From: Bodo saltans | Taxonomy: Eukaryota; Euglenozoa; Kinetoplastea; Eubodonida; Bodonidae | Assembly: GCA_001460835.1 (NCBI GenBank) | Contig: CYKH01001815.1 | Coordinates: forward strand, 1-64,000 | DNA: 64,000 nucleotides | Direction of reading: 5' to 3' | In this document: positions 1 to 10,802 of the stretch, in pieces | How positions within the stretch are numbered: position 1 is the first letter of the stretch | Layout of the letters: each line of letters opens with the position of its first letter | Notes under the pieces: model-generated | Database searches by the model: none | Told to the model about the DNA's origin: nothing | Seen by the model: the letters and a program-made list of their open reading frames with translations, nothing else | Program-made: the position numbers and the translations under genes

Positions 1-158
1 ATGACGGATTTAGTGCTTTGCTCGTGCATCCTTGTGTGGTCTCTAGTTGCTTAGTTATTGTGTTTGATTAGTCATTTAGAAAACAAGCAAGAGAGTTGGT
101 TGTGGCTATTTTTTTGTGAATTGTGGAGCAGCGGTTTGTTTCGCTGTTTGTTTTGTAA
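1..158 (+). other. Left-edge spacer / 5' UTR
   Basis: No gene can be supported here. One frame is open from the window edge to a stop at 52-54 and another to a stop at about 69, so the end of an upstream coding region is possible but too short to judge. The T-rich stretch before 159 (around 110-155) fits a trans-splice acceptor region for the next gene. Confidence 0.4.
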
Positions 159-1316
159 ATGAGTTTGTGGCGATTTGGTGTGGGGCTTGCCCTATGCTGT
201 GCTGTGACGTATGGGGTTCTGAGAACCATGACGAGAAGAGGCTGTACACTGGTGCTTCGTGGTCCGAGGAGTGATGAGTTGTTGTACTACTCTGAGATGG
301 CGCGATTGCAAGCATGTGTAAATGTCGTAGTCGAAGAAGTTGATGAAGCACAAGAAATTTTGTTTGTTCTTGTTGATGCACGTGTGGAAAAGGTTGCAGG
401 ACGATTGTCGCTACCTGACACCCGTGTTTACCGAAAACTTCCACCATCCGTTGTGCGTAACGTTTTTGTTGAGATGAATCCGAGACCATCTGAAACTGTC
501 CTTTTGGCGATGCGGCAGTGTGTGCACGATGCAGCGTTTCATGCGTTGATGCAAGCCCCACGAAGTGTGTCGTCGTCTTTCGCTGACCATGAACTTCCGT
601 TAGGTGTACTGTTCTTGGATAATGCAAGAGTTATTGCAGAGTGTTTCTTGTTTGATGTCGCAATGGCAAAACATGATTTAGTACCAGCCCGAGAGATGAT
701 GGTTGACCATGTGTGCACCAAGGGAATTGACCACCACGGTGGTGACTGGACTGCATTCTTGGACAGCATCGAGGATCATTTTGCAATCGAAACATCGTCA
801 GTAACAACTTTTGAACAGTTAAGAAGCGCTCTTTTGCAACACCGGAACACTTTTTCTAGTGCGATGTTGACTCCATCTGGAGCAAATAAGCTTGAACTAG
901 TTTTTGGTGTTCCTGCAACGCAGTTTCCATTCTTGAACTGTTGCTGCGAAAGCTTTGTTTTTGTGCAACAGCTGTATTCTGCAGCAACTGAAACGTTTGG
1001 ACGCTGGACGTATGAAAATTTTGTCGCGATAATGAACGCTGTGTTTGGCCATGATCGACCTGAAGTTGTTCGACATGTTCCACGAATTTTTCGAACACTA
1101 AACCGCAGCCGCAATGGTGAAATCACATTTGATGAACTATGTGGTTGGATTGCAAAGAAACTGTCGACCCGAACTGCGCGTCATCCAGAGCAACAACTCA
1201 TCGCAACTGTCATGTCACTCCGCCTGCCATATGCCCTGTTCGCTGACAAACGTCACTTATGGCCAAAATTGGAATGTGTTCTACGATCGCTGAGTGATGA
1301 CGAGTACCACTTGTAA
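159..1316 (+). CDS. Membrane-anchored EF-hand protein, unknown function
   Basis: 385-residue protein that I do not recognise as a named family. Residues about 5-22 form an uncharged hydrophobic segment followed by Arg residues, which suggests an N-terminal membrane anchor or signal-anchor. Near the C-terminus a canonical EF-hand loop runs from Asn315 to Glu326 (NRSRNGEITFDE), with acidic or polar residues at loop positions 1, 3, 5 and 12, Gly at 6 and Ile at 8, so it probably binds calcium. The preceding stretch (about 280-300) may be the partner half-hand. The middle of the protein is His- and Cys-containing without a clear motif. The ATG at 159 is the first in frame and follows a T-rich leader. 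A calcium-responsive membrane role is inference. Confidence 0.75.
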   Translation: MSLWRFGVGLALCCAVTYGVLRTMTRRGCTLVLRGPRSDELLYYSEMARLQACVNVVVEEVDEAQEILFVLVDARVEKVAGRLSLPDTRVYRKLPPSVVRNVFVEMNPRPSETVLLAMRQCVHDAAFHALMQAPRSVSSSFADHELPLGVLFLDNARVIAECFLFDVAMAKHDLVPAREMMVDHVCTKGIDHHGGDWTAFLDSIEDHFAIETSSVTTFEQLRSALLQHRNTFSSAMLTPSGANKLELVFGVPATQFPFLNCCCESFVFVQQLYSAATETFGRWTYENFVAIMNAVFGHDRPEVVRHVPRIFRTLNRSRNGEITFDELCGWIAKKLSTRTARHPEQQLIATVMSLRLPYALFADKRHLWPKLECVLRSLSDDEYHL

Positions 1317-1392
1317 AGCACAACAAAGTAAATTCCAGTTCTTGAAATTAGATGAACATTGATAGATTGTTGTGTTGATTTGTTCGACGTAG

Positions 1393-2868
<1,476 letters not shown>

Positions 2869-2997
2869 TTTTTTTTCGTGTCCTGGAACTTTTTTTTGCT
2901 ATTTGCACTATAGACGCTCGTCCATTTTGAAACCGAAGATTTGATGCAGATGAAGACTGTAAAGTGTTTTGAATCTGCTGTTTGTGGTGTCGAAAGT

Positions 2998-3020
2998 GTT
3001 CTTTGTTTTTTCCCTTGAAG
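2998..3020 (+). promoter_or_regulatory. Predicted spliced-leader acceptor for NOC4
   Basis: A pyrimidine-rich run (2998-3016) ends in AG at 3019-3020, two bases before the ATG at 3023. It rules out the upstream open extension of the frame as coding and sets the start of the next gene. Confidence 0.55.
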
Positions 3021-3022
3021 TA

Positions 3023-4378
3023 ATGAGTGTAGAAGTCAGAATCGAGAAAGCACTGCGCGAGTGCGATAAAGCACGAGATTACAGAGCACTGCAGGCGGTT
3101 TTTCGTCAAAGTGTCTTTGCGATATGTCAAGAAGTCTGTGAGCAACCTCTTGCACGACCCCTAGAGGACTCATTGTCCCCAGCAGTTTGCTGCCCTGGTG
3201 CCTCACTTGTGCGAGAGTACCTTAACTCTTTGGAGAAGTCCGATGACATTTGGGCTTTGATGCTCCAGAATGCTCCAACACTGCTCACGACACGAAAGCG
3301 CCAGCGTGAATCAGATTTGGACCCCTCAGTTGCCACAAGCGCGTTTGTTCTTTTTTATGGCCGTGGGTTGCCAGCGAAAAATCTCCAATGCCGTTGGGAT
3401 TTTCTTAATAAAGAGCGTGATATTCTTGAAAAAAGCGCAGAGTACCTCAATCGCAGCTCTGCAGAACGAAGGAAACTGCAACTCGATTCTGTCCTTTCAA
3501 TCTTCGCAGAGAAAGCACACCGTCATTGCTTCAGCGCTTTTTGGTCCAAGTTCTTGAACATTGGTTGTCCACCTGCTTTGCACCTCCATTTGTTGAATCG
3601 ACTTCCTGTCGATATTATGCCTCACCTGACCAACCCAATCATCGTGACCGACTATCTGACTACATGCTTTTCTTGTGGTGGTTTGGTAGCTGTGCTCGCA
3701 CTGAAAGGAATGTTTTTGCTGATGCTCGACCATGGTGTCGAGCAACCAAAATTTTATGAGCAGCTCTACTCACTCCTAACTCCTGACGCGTTTTCGTCGA
3801 GACATCGTTATGAGCTGTTTGAACTTGTTGATTTGTGCTTGAAATCGTTGCGAGTTCCTTCATACATTGCTGCTGCATTTGCAAAGCGGGTTGTGCAAAT
3901 TGCACTACTTTCTCCAGCACCAACGCTGTACTTTTCTCTGCCTTTCTTGCGACAGCTGTTGCAACGGCATCCGAACTGCCTCAGCTTGATTCATCGCGCA
4001 AGCAAAATTATGGCTGAAGAAGACGGCGAACTGGGAAGCCAAGGGAAAAAGCATGCAGAGGACACTGTTGCAAGATTGTTTGACGGTGTTGACCCGTTTA
4101 GCATTGAGGAAAGGAACCCATGGAAGTCTGATGCAATTTACAGCTCGCTTTGGGAGCTCGTGTTACTCGAAAAGCATTTCCTTCCGGCCGTCCCGTTGAT
4201 GGTGTCGGCCTTCTCAAGCACTGCAGAGGACACAACTCCACTTCGATTTGAGAAAACCTATGCCCGACTCTTTACAGCAGAGGCAACACGCGAAATTTCT
4301 AAAGGGCGTGTGCCTTCCACTGCTTACGCAGTCCCAGAATATCATTCTAACATTTCGAGTAACGTCTTTATTTTGTAA
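3023..4378 (+). CDS. NOC4: Nucleolar complex protein 4 (CBF/Mak21 family)
   Basis: 451-residue helical protein. Noc4 works with Nop14 in the nucleolus in assembly and export of the small ribosomal subunit. The CBF/Mak21 domain is clear in the C-terminal half: QPKFYEQLYSLLTPDAF begins at residue 241, followed by the RYELFELVDLCLKS and YIAAAFAKRVVQIALLSPAP helices, then a RHPNCLSLIHR stretch. The acidic DPFSIEERNPWKSDA segment and the SSLWEL motif (374-379) follow; this order of DPF, NP and SSLWE motifs is typical of Noc4. Human and yeast Noc4 are somewhat longer (about 515-550 residues), the difference lying in the N-terminal half. I chose the ATG at 3023 because the frame upstream has no ATG and contains the predicted acceptor AG at 3020. 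Confidence 0.9.
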   Translation: MSVEVRIEKALRECDKARDYRALQAVFRQSVFAICQEVCEQPLARPLEDSLSPAVCCPGASLVREYLNSLEKSDDIWALMLQNAPTLLTTRKRQRESDLDPSVATSAFVLFYGRGLPAKNLQCRWDFLNKERDILEKSAEYLNRSSAERRKLQLDSVLSIFAEKAHRHCFSAFWSKFLNIGCPPALHLHLLNRLPVDIMPHLTNPIIVTDYLTTCFSCGGLVAVLALKGMFLLMLDHGVEQPKFYEQLYSLLTPDAFSSRHRYELFELVDLCLKSLRVPSYIAAAFAKRVVQIALLSPAPTLYFSLPFLRQLLQRHPNCLSLIHRASKIMAEEDGELGSQGKKHAEDTVARLFDGVDPFSIEERNPWKSDAIYSSLWELVLLEKHFLPAVPLMVSAFSSTAEDTTPLRFEKTYARLFTAEATREISKGRVPSTAYAVPEYHSNISSNVFIL

Positions 4379-4471
4379 GCACATCAAGGCTTTTTTTTAA
4401 AAAGTTTCCACGCAGTCGAATTTTCAAGGATTGATTTGCGATAATCTTGCTTACTGTTATTACTGTCAAGA

Positions 4472-5872
4472 ATGAGACGAATTACAAGAATTGCACCCGA
4501 GAGGTCCGGCCTCCGATTTTGCTCGGCCCCTTCCTGGGTCTCAAAATTGCGTGATGACGCAAAGGCAGCTGAGAAATCAATTTCGTATGACATCAAGATT
4601 TACGATCCGTTGGTCTGGCGGAAGAAGCGATTTGTCTTCGAGAAAGATAGCTGGGATCCACAAAACATGAGCAGCATGCTGCGAAAGAAGTTGTGTCTGG
4701 GAAGCGAAGAGAATGAATACACAGTAATTGGAGAAGCGTTTGCATTCCCAGACAAAGAGGACTCGCCTGTGGTCAACGAGCCGCAGTTCTCATGCAAGCT
4801 TCTTTGGGACCACAACAGCCCGACAGAAAAAATTATGGTCCAACTCAGCGAAAATTTTCCCCCACTTCTATGGCTGACAGTCAAGCCAACTCACGATGCA
4901 CTGAAAAAGATTTTTGGCGAATTTCTCGAAGTTGACACTCAGCATATGAAAAAGTACTTGCCGTACTACGAGGAAACGCAGAACTCTTTGGAGACGCGAA
5001 GCAACGAAAAACTTGGTGACACCCTGAGTCAGGTTCAAATGAAAGATCGTTTCATCGAAGACATGCGCAAACGAGATCCTCGTTCTGTTGAACTTGATTA
5101 CGAGAATGAATTCAGCTTCTTCATGGGAACGACGAGCCACTTCCGGCTTGTTGAAGACGCTATGATGAAGAAAAACCCTTTCGTTTTTGGCTGGCCGCTG
5201 CTTGTAAGTGAAGGTAACCACCACTTGGATGGAACACCACTTCGAATGTCGTCATTTCGTACGATTTACTCTCGCTCACTTCTGATGTTTAATACTCGAC
5301 TTGACTTGCAGCTTGATCACCGCTTGACGAAATTGCACCCCGGTGACGATGGTGACAGTGCACTCTTGGAGGTCCCTGTATTTTGCACGACGAATTATGC
5401 AACTAACGCTCGGATGTGTGGTGGAAAACCGCTGGTTCAACGTTACAACCAAGTTATGGGAACAAGTTTCCCATTAGATATGCCTGTGGATGTCCTCGCC
5501 ACTTTTTCGCGCGAGCAAACAATTAAGGGCGAGGCAGAGCTACTGGACGAGCTGAAATTTTTGAAAGCGGCGTCAGAGAAGACCCCAGATATTGAACGGG
5601 TGTTTCGTGTCACCGAGGATATGCTCAGTTCGAACAGGATTATTGGGCAACTTGCATACACGATAGTTTACCTCGCACTTGTGGGACATTCACGCTTCAT
5701 TGAAGATGTTTTTGAGTTGTTTAAATCGCACCCGAGCGACATTGTTCGAGTTGCTTGTGCGAAAGGTGCCCACATCTTCGCTCGAAAAGACCTAATTGAT
5801 GCGATGGTCTCGAAAGAGCCCGAGGGAAGATGTAAGATGATGATAATGTCATGCGCTGGCGGCTTGGAGTAG
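4472..5872 (+). CDS. Probable mitochondrial protein, unknown function
   Basis: 466-residue protein with no family I can name. The N-terminus (MRRITRIAPERSGLRF) is Arg-rich, without acidic residues before position 10, and looks like a mitochondrial presequence. The middle (about 60-350) is mixed, with WLTVKPTHDALKKIFGEFLEVD and a charged coiled segment. The last 110 residues (from about 355) form amphipathic helices reminiscent of HEAT or armadillo repeats (RVFRVTEDML, IGQLAYTIVYLALVG, DIVRVACAKGAHIFARKDL). Kinetoplastids have many lineage-specific mitoribosome and RNA-editing proteins with this look, but assigning it to one would be a guess. The start ATG at 4472 directly follows a T-rich leader and an AAG. 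Confidence 0.8.
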   Translation: MRRITRIAPERSGLRFCSAPSWVSKLRDDAKAAEKSISYDIKIYDPLVWRKKRFVFEKDSWDPQNMSSMLRKKLCLGSEENEYTVIGEAFAFPDKEDSPVVNEPQFSCKLLWDHNSPTEKIMVQLSENFPPLLWLTVKPTHDALKKIFGEFLEVDTQHMKKYLPYYEETQNSLETRSNEKLGDTLSQVQMKDRFIEDMRKRDPRSVELDYENEFSFFMGTTSHFRLVEDAMMKKNPFVFGWPLLVSEGNHHLDGTPLRMSSFRTIYSRSLLMFNTRLDLQLDHRLTKLHPGDDGDSALLEVPVFCTTNYATNARMCGGKPLVQRYNQVMGTSFPLDMPVDVLATFSREQTIKGEAELLDELKFLKAASEKTPDIERVFRVTEDMLSSNRIIGQLAYTIVYLALVGHSRFIEDVFELFKSHPSDIVRVACAKGAHIFARKDLIDAMVSKEPEGRCKMMIMSCAGGLE

Positions 5873-5930
5873 GGTATGTGGCTGAGCATACTCGTTGCTT
5901 TTCAACATCCATATTAACGAGTGCTTCCAA

Positions 5931-5949
5931 CGATTTTCTCGTTTTGCAG
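5931..5949 (+). promoter_or_regulatory. Predicted spliced-leader acceptor
   Basis: The pyrimidine-rich tract 5931-5947 ends in CAG at 5947-5949, with about 48 bases between it and the ATG at 5998. It lies inside the upstream open extension of the next gene and therefore argues for the downstream start. Confidence 0.5.
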
Positions 5950-5997
5950 CATTCATTCCATTTCACCTTTTTTCATGATAATGAGCGAACTTCTGGA

Positions 5998-7776
5998 ATG
6001 AAAAAATACAGGTGGGCCATTGCAGGCGGATTAGGCACACTAATCACTATCATTTTGGTGAGACGATGGCGGAAATCTCACGACGCACACGACACTCTCA
6101 AAACACCTTTGTCACCACCACATCTTGCAGAGTTTTCAGAAACAACTGATGAAATGCGTGAGGTAGAAAAGGCTGAGGAGTCGGCTGACGTGGTGCACCC
6201 GTTTCTCGTCGTATCGCCATTCCTTGGATTGGTATTCTATGATAGTGAGTTCTCTCGATGGTCGCTGTCCCGAAGCGGCGTGTGGTACGATTGCACAGCA
6301 GCCGACCTTTCCGAGTCGAGCCCTTCGGCGATTGCTGAGTATGTGTTAGATGACGACCCAGAGCGCCCACGTATGAACATTATTGCGGAAGACCTGATGA
6401 TGATGACGTGTTCTGCAGAAGAGTATGTTCTCCGAGCTCGCCAAGGAATGCCAACTGAGTTGTGGGAGATGAACCAACTCGATGTCCTCGATAGTAGCGA
6501 CGCTTCAGTTGTACCGCATGCATCCAGCCCGCCAACAATGGAGGAAAGTGTTGGCGACGGCCGATACGAAGGGAGCATGTCGACCCCATTCGAGCACTCA
6601 GGTGGAGTTTCATCATGGGCTGCAGACACTGTCGATTGCTACTGTTGCTCATACACAGAGCAGTCAGACAGTGGAATCGAGCAATGTGTTGTCAATATGG
6701 TTGCTGTTCGACGCGGAGTTGTAGTTGTCCTCCAACTGAATTGTCGCAATAACGATGTTCAACGGTGCAAGCACATGGATGTATTCAGGCGCATTTGCCA
6801 ATCGACGCTTCGGCAATTGCGTTCAGTGGAGTGCGATATCGTTGCTCGCAGCACTGAGAATTTTGTTCAGTACGGTCTTCCGTCACCAAGAGAAGCTTTT
6901 CCGGGTGTCGTCCTTACGCTACCAGTTGGGCTGCTTCAAGTGCTCCCAAGCGCGCACTCTGTTGCTCAAATCATTCAAATGCAGATTAACGCACTAAGCT
7001 CGCAGCTTTACAACGGCAATCACACCGACCCCGTTGCTGGCGCTTCCGCGACGCTAGTCTCAGGTGTTGTAATGCTTGCATTTGTCGAAAAGCGTTCCAA
7101 AGGCTCCGAGGAGACAATTGAAACATATCTATTTCAATTTCAGCGCAAGAGCTTGTTTGCGTTGGCCCGTACTCAGCTTTGCTTTCTCGACGTTGGGCGA
7201 AGAGTGGCTGTTTGTGGTCGCGAGGAGCTGCTATGCTTAGTCATAGCAGTTGCTGGAACACAAGGTGCTGCGTCAGAGAGAGCGTCGAGAGTATGTGAAA
7301 TGCTACAACCTCAATCGCAAAATAGACGGTTTGTGCAGTATGCTCACGGTCCTTCTGGCGTCATCTGCTCTCTTCACCCATTCATGAATACTGCCACTCA
7401 GTCGACGCTTTGTACTCAGTACTTCGGGCCTTTTTCATTTCGAGCGTATCCTCGAGGAACATCAAAAAATCAACCGCAATTACGGATTTCAGTTCGAGAA
7501 GTTCGAGTCGGTGAGTCGCTCGCCTTCCTCCAGCGACAGGCGACGAAGGATTACGCTGACCAAGATATCGTTCGCCGCCCGTGCATGGAAGGTTGGACGC
7601 GACTTGACGCCGCAGTTCTCGATGGAGAAGGGAACCGATTCACTGAGCACGTCATCATTTTGCAACACCACAAGTGGTTCGTCCACATTGTGTATTGCTC
7701 GCCAACGACGCAAAATAACGCCGCGATTAATGATGAGTTACGGCGCTGCCTCCACTTTCACACAACTCCAATTTGA
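5998..7776 (+). CDS. N-terminally membrane-anchored protein, unknown function
   Basis: 592 residues from the chosen ATG. The frame stays open upstream to an ATG at 5851, but that start lies inside the preceding gene (which ends at 5872) and upstream of the acceptor at 5949, so I take the ATG at 5998. From there the protein begins with a Lys/Arg-flanked hydrophobic segment (about 5-20, WAIAGGLGTLITIILVRRW), a typical signal-anchor with the bulk of the protein beyond the membrane. The rest has a low-complexity acidic region (about 35-60 and 150-200) and a predicted globular C-terminal half rich in Cys and aromatic residues, ending in a WTRLDAAVLDGEGNRFTEH segment and a KWFVHIVYC strand. I recognise no catalytic motif. 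Confidence 0.8.
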   Translation: MKKYRWAIAGGLGTLITIILVRRWRKSHDAHDTLKTPLSPPHLAEFSETTDEMREVEKAEESADVVHPFLVVSPFLGLVFYDSEFSRWSLSRSGVWYDCTAADLSESSPSAIAEYVLDDDPERPRMNIIAEDLMMMTCSAEEYVLRARQGMPTELWEMNQLDVLDSSDASVVPHASSPPTMEESVGDGRYEGSMSTPFEHSGGVSSWAADTVDCYCCSYTEQSDSGIEQCVVNMVAVRRGVVVVLQLNCRNNDVQRCKHMDVFRRICQSTLRQLRSVECDIVARSTENFVQYGLPSPREAFPGVVLTLPVGLLQVLPSAHSVAQIIQMQINALSSQLYNGNHTDPVAGASATLVSGVVMLAFVEKRSKGSEETIETYLFQFQRKSLFALARTQLCFLDVGRRVAVCGREELLCLVIAVAGTQGAASERASRVCEMLQPQSQNRRFVQYAHGPSGVICSLHPFMNTATQSTLCTQYFGPFSFRAYPRGTSKNQPQLRISVREVRVGESLAFLQRQATKDYADQDIVRRPCMEGWTRLDAAVLDGEGNRFTEHVIILQHHKWFVHIVYCSPTTQNNAAINDELRRCLHFHTTPI

Positions 7777-7894
7777 ATTCCCACAAGAAAAAACGACAAC
7801 TTGTGACCACATATGATTTCTGCCTTGCGCCAGCAACCGGGCACATGATTTTTCCCCTTCGCTGTGTGCTGTATTGTTGAAAGTGGAATGACAG

Positions 7895-10699
7895 ATGTCG
7901 GCATCTCAGCCTAAACGACAGTCGCTTGCAATTGCTCCGCTAAAAAAGCAACGATCCAAAGAATTGATCGAGGAGCGCGTGACCCGCTTCTATGCAAAGT
8001 ATGCACCTGAGAAACTCCCACAAATCGAGTTCCTGCTTCCACTTTTCCTTAAAGATGAAGATGCAGCCTTTGCTCAGGTGACATCGAAATATGGCCCCGA
8101 GCCACTTGCAGAAGGAACTAGAGAGCGTATTTCAGCGTTCTACCAATACTATGCTCCCGAAAAGCTGCCGGATCTTGAGCGACTTCTTTTGCTTTGCGCA
8201 GGGAAAGATGACGAGAGCATCGATACTATGATCAAGAAATACGGCCCCGAACCCAAGCAACCTCAATTTCGAGCCAGAGTTGAACGGTTTTACGCCTTCT
8301 ACGCGCCAAACCGCTTGCAAGACATCGATCGCCTGCTTCCAATGATGGTCGGCTGCGAGGACGAAACGATGTCAAAACTGATCGTGAAGTATGGCCCTGA
8401 GCCGCGCTCTGAGGTTAAATCCACAACAGAGAGGGTGGCCACCGCCATTGCTGACGCTCCCTCACTCGCTAGTCACAACATAAGAGAGCGACTTGTGCGG
8501 TTTTACACGTTCTATGCGCCGGAGAAGCTTGCTGACGTGGACCAACTGCTGCCTCGAATTGTAGGGCTTGAGGAAGAAACATTTCTAAAATTAGTTGAGA
8601 AATATGGGCCTGAGCCTCGTATTCAAAGTGCTGCGGCTGAGGAACCGAACTCAAGTGACATTAATCCTACCGACGAGGCAATCTCCTTCCCCGCACGTGC
8701 CGGAACTCGAGAAAGACTCATTCGGTTTTATGAGCACTACGCACCAGCCAAGCTCGACGACGTGGATCGCCTTCTTCCAATGTTTGCAGGAATAGAAGAC
8801 GAAACGTTTGTGAAGCTCGTTGTGAAGTACGGCCCTGAACCCCCTTTGCCTCTACCAGAGGTTGGTTTAACAGATGATGGTCCTGCTCCTCGCACGCTTA
8901 GTCTTCCTGATGAACCTGATCGCCGAGTAGCAGTGGAGTACAAGGACGACACTGTGCCAATTGCAATCCTAAGGGAAGGGACTCGTGAGCGCCTTGTGCG
9001 TTTTTACAATGTTCATTGTCCAGCAAAAGTTGCTGATATTGATCGTTTGTTGCCAATGATGGCGGGCTACGAAGACGAAACATTTGAGAAGCTGATCGCG
9101 AAATACGGACCTGAGCCTGATTTTGGAAGAGCCAGTGTGGCGACAGAAAACGTCGACGCTCAAGCAGGCGAGATACCTCTTGAACATCGTCCTGCTCCGG
9201 AGGAGGCCAGTGCGTTCCCACTTTCTCCAGTTGTACCTTCGGGAACCCTGCGCACAGCGCCACTACCTGTTCTGCAGCCAACTTCCGACATTTTGGTGCT
9301 TGCTGTTCATCCTTCTCCCCAGGCCGTACCAGATGCAGTTCCTCAGGCGAATCTCCCGCAAGCAGCACCCGCTGAAGTTCGCCAAGGAACTCGTGAGCGA
9401 CTTGCTCGATTCTACACACACCATGCTCCAGACAAGCTTGATGATGTTGATCGCTTGTTGCCAATGATGGCGGGGTTCGAGGACGAAACGTTTCTCAAGC
9501 TCGTCTTGAAATACGGTCCTGAACCCCGTTCGAGTGCTACGCAGATTGAAGCGCCGACCAACGAAGTGAGTCACACTGCGATCATAGCGTTGGATCAAAC
9601 TAGAGCACTAATGAACCATGCCATTTCATCTGACATCGAGCATCAGCCAAACCCTGAAGACAACGTGCTTTCCGGAGCTGTTCAACCGCTTGAGCGCCAA
9701 CGTGAACTCGAGTTGCAAGTCGCAGCTTCAACTTTCCTTTCGAGAAGTACCAGCATTGCAGCGACGTCGCTCTCTTCGTTGTCAATGGTTGCTCAGCCAG
9801 AGTTCGCTCAAGATGCACCACACTTTCAGGGTGACAACAGTATCGAATTTGTCGCTGCTCGAATGCCAAAAGAACAAGGAAGCGAGCCAATCCAATCTAG
9901 CAAAGCCTCCACAGAGCGCTCGCTCTCATCGGAAAGTGCAGTCGAACGGATAGTTGTGCCAGGGAGTCTCATGAGCATTGACGCTATCGACATCGAATGG
10001 AGGAAATTTGTTGAGAGCGTGACTCCAACGCGCGCCGTCCCGTCACCTCGTCGCAGTCAAAGCGCTCGCCAACCGACAAGTCAGTTGACATTAGCTGCCG
10101 TCAGTGAAATTCACCCAGCGACAGACGATGCAAGTGATGTTGATTCTGATCAGCAGCCAACTCAGCTGCAGCTCGCCGCGTGCGTAATTCAAAGCGTCGG
10201 TAGAGGCTTCTTGACACGTCGCTCTTTCATTGCACGTGTGTACATGAATTTTCAAGCCAAACTTGAGCGCAGGTGGGAATCAAACTTCCGCCAAATTCGT
10301 TCGATTGCAGCTGAGACTCATGCGCGAGCCGAGAGGACAGTTGCTCGAGCCTGCAGAGAATTCGCATACCAGGATAGAGATCGTGCTCGGAAAGAGCATC
10401 TGGAAGTCGTTCATTCGCGCCAAAGCCGCAGCGCTGTCGCGTCAGCAGCGCACGAAGTTCTCATGCGAGAGGTCGAACGGCAAGCCATGCTTCAGCAAAG
10501 GGATATCGAGGACTTAGCGCGTCAACGCCGACGTCAGCAGGGTCTGCGATCAGCCGTGTACGATTCTTTTGGTGGGAGATCTCATGTGGAAAGCATTCTC
10601 TTGAAACATGAGCAACAGTTGAAAAAAGCCGCCGTTGACATGACTTTAGAGGTGGCAGCGCCCCATCACAGACAACAAACTTTGTATAATTTCCTGTAA
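7895..10699 (+). CDS. Repeat protein with seven KYGPEP-ended units and an IQ motif
   Basis: 934-residue protein, probably cytoskeletal. Seven units of about 46 residues each follow the pattern RERLxRFYxxYAPEKL, then DVDRLLPMMAG, EDETF and KLVxKYGPEP. They end at residues 70, 120, 170, 241, 316, 408 and 544. The first three are nearly contiguous; the linkers then grow to about 25, 30, 47 and 91 residues. An IQ calmodulin-binding motif (IQSVGRGFLTRR) starts at Ile765, followed by a basic, Arg-rich predicted helical tail to about 930. Similar repeats ending in KYG occur, as I recall, in long cytoskeletal proteins of kinetoplastids and other protists, but I cannot name this protein. Calmodulin binding and a flagellar or cytoskeletal location are inference. 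ATG at 7895 is the first in frame. Confidence 0.88.
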   Translation: MSASQPKRQSLAIAPLKKQRSKELIEERVTRFYAKYAPEKLPQIEFLLPLFLKDEDAAFAQVTSKYGPEPLAEGTRERISAFYQYYAPEKLPDLERLLLLCAGKDDESIDTMIKKYGPEPKQPQFRARVERFYAFYAPNRLQDIDRLLPMMVGCEDETMSKLIVKYGPEPRSEVKSTTERVATAIADAPSLASHNIRERLVRFYTFYAPEKLADVDQLLPRIVGLEEETFLKLVEKYGPEPRIQSAAAEEPNSSDINPTDEAISFPARAGTRERLIRFYEHYAPAKLDDVDRLLPMFAGIEDETFVKLVVKYGPEPPLPLPEVGLTDDGPAPRTLSLPDEPDRRVAVEYKDDTVPIAILREGTRERLVRFYNVHCPAKVADIDRLLPMMAGYEDETFEKLIAKYGPEPDFGRASVATENVDAQAGEIPLEHRPAPEEASAFPLSPVVPSGTLRTAPLPVLQPTSDILVLAVHPSPQAVPDAVPQANLPQAAPAEVRQGTRERLARFYTHHAPDKLDDVDRLLPMMAGFEDETFLKLVLKYGPEPRSSATQIEAPTNEVSHTAIIALDQTRALMNHAISSDIEHQPNPEDNVLSGAVQPLERQRELELQVAASTFLSRSTSIAATSLSSLSMVAQPEFAQDAPHFQGDNSIEFVAARMPKEQGSEPIQSSKASTERSLSSESAVERIVVPGSLMSIDAIDIEWRKFVESVTPTRAVPSPRRSQSARQPTSQLTLAAVSEIHPATDDASDVDSDQQPTQLQLAACVIQSVGRGFLTRRSFIARVYMNFQAKLERRWESNFRQIRSIAAETHARAERTVARACREFAYQDRDRARKEHLEVVHSRQSRSAVASAAHEVLMREVERQAMLQQRDIEDLARQRRRQQGLRSAVYDSFGGRSHVESILLKHEQQLKKAAVDMTLEVAAPHHRQQTLYNFL
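7967..9526 (+). repeat. Seven tandem protein-coding repeats (KYGPEP type)
   Basis: Approximate unit limits are 7967-8104, 8105-8254, 8255-8404, 8480-8617, 8708-8842, 8984-9118 and 9392-9526. The conserved core is a helix with FYxxYAP, a DVDRLLP turn, an acidic EDETF stretch and a final KYGPEP. Units 5-7 resemble each other most (RERL, DVDRLLPM, AGxEDETF), while units 1 and 2 are the most divergent. Amino acids are conserved better than bases, so the duplications look old. Confidence 0.9.
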
Positions 10700-10802
10700 C
10701 ACTCCTATGGTGTGCGCGATGCAATCAGCACCAAAAGACGATGCGATTACGCTACCACCTTGTTATTTTTTCGCGTTCTGAAGGCCCGTATTACCCTAAA
10801 GT

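Noticed and set aside
2969-3022. N-terminal extension of NOC4 upstream of 3023
   Set aside because: It has no ATG and contains the predicted splice acceptor.
5851-5997. Upstream extension of the gene at 5998 from an ATG at 5851
   Set aside because: It overlaps the preceding coding region and contains a pyrimidine tract with CAG at 5949, and the downstream ATG begins a good signal-anchor.
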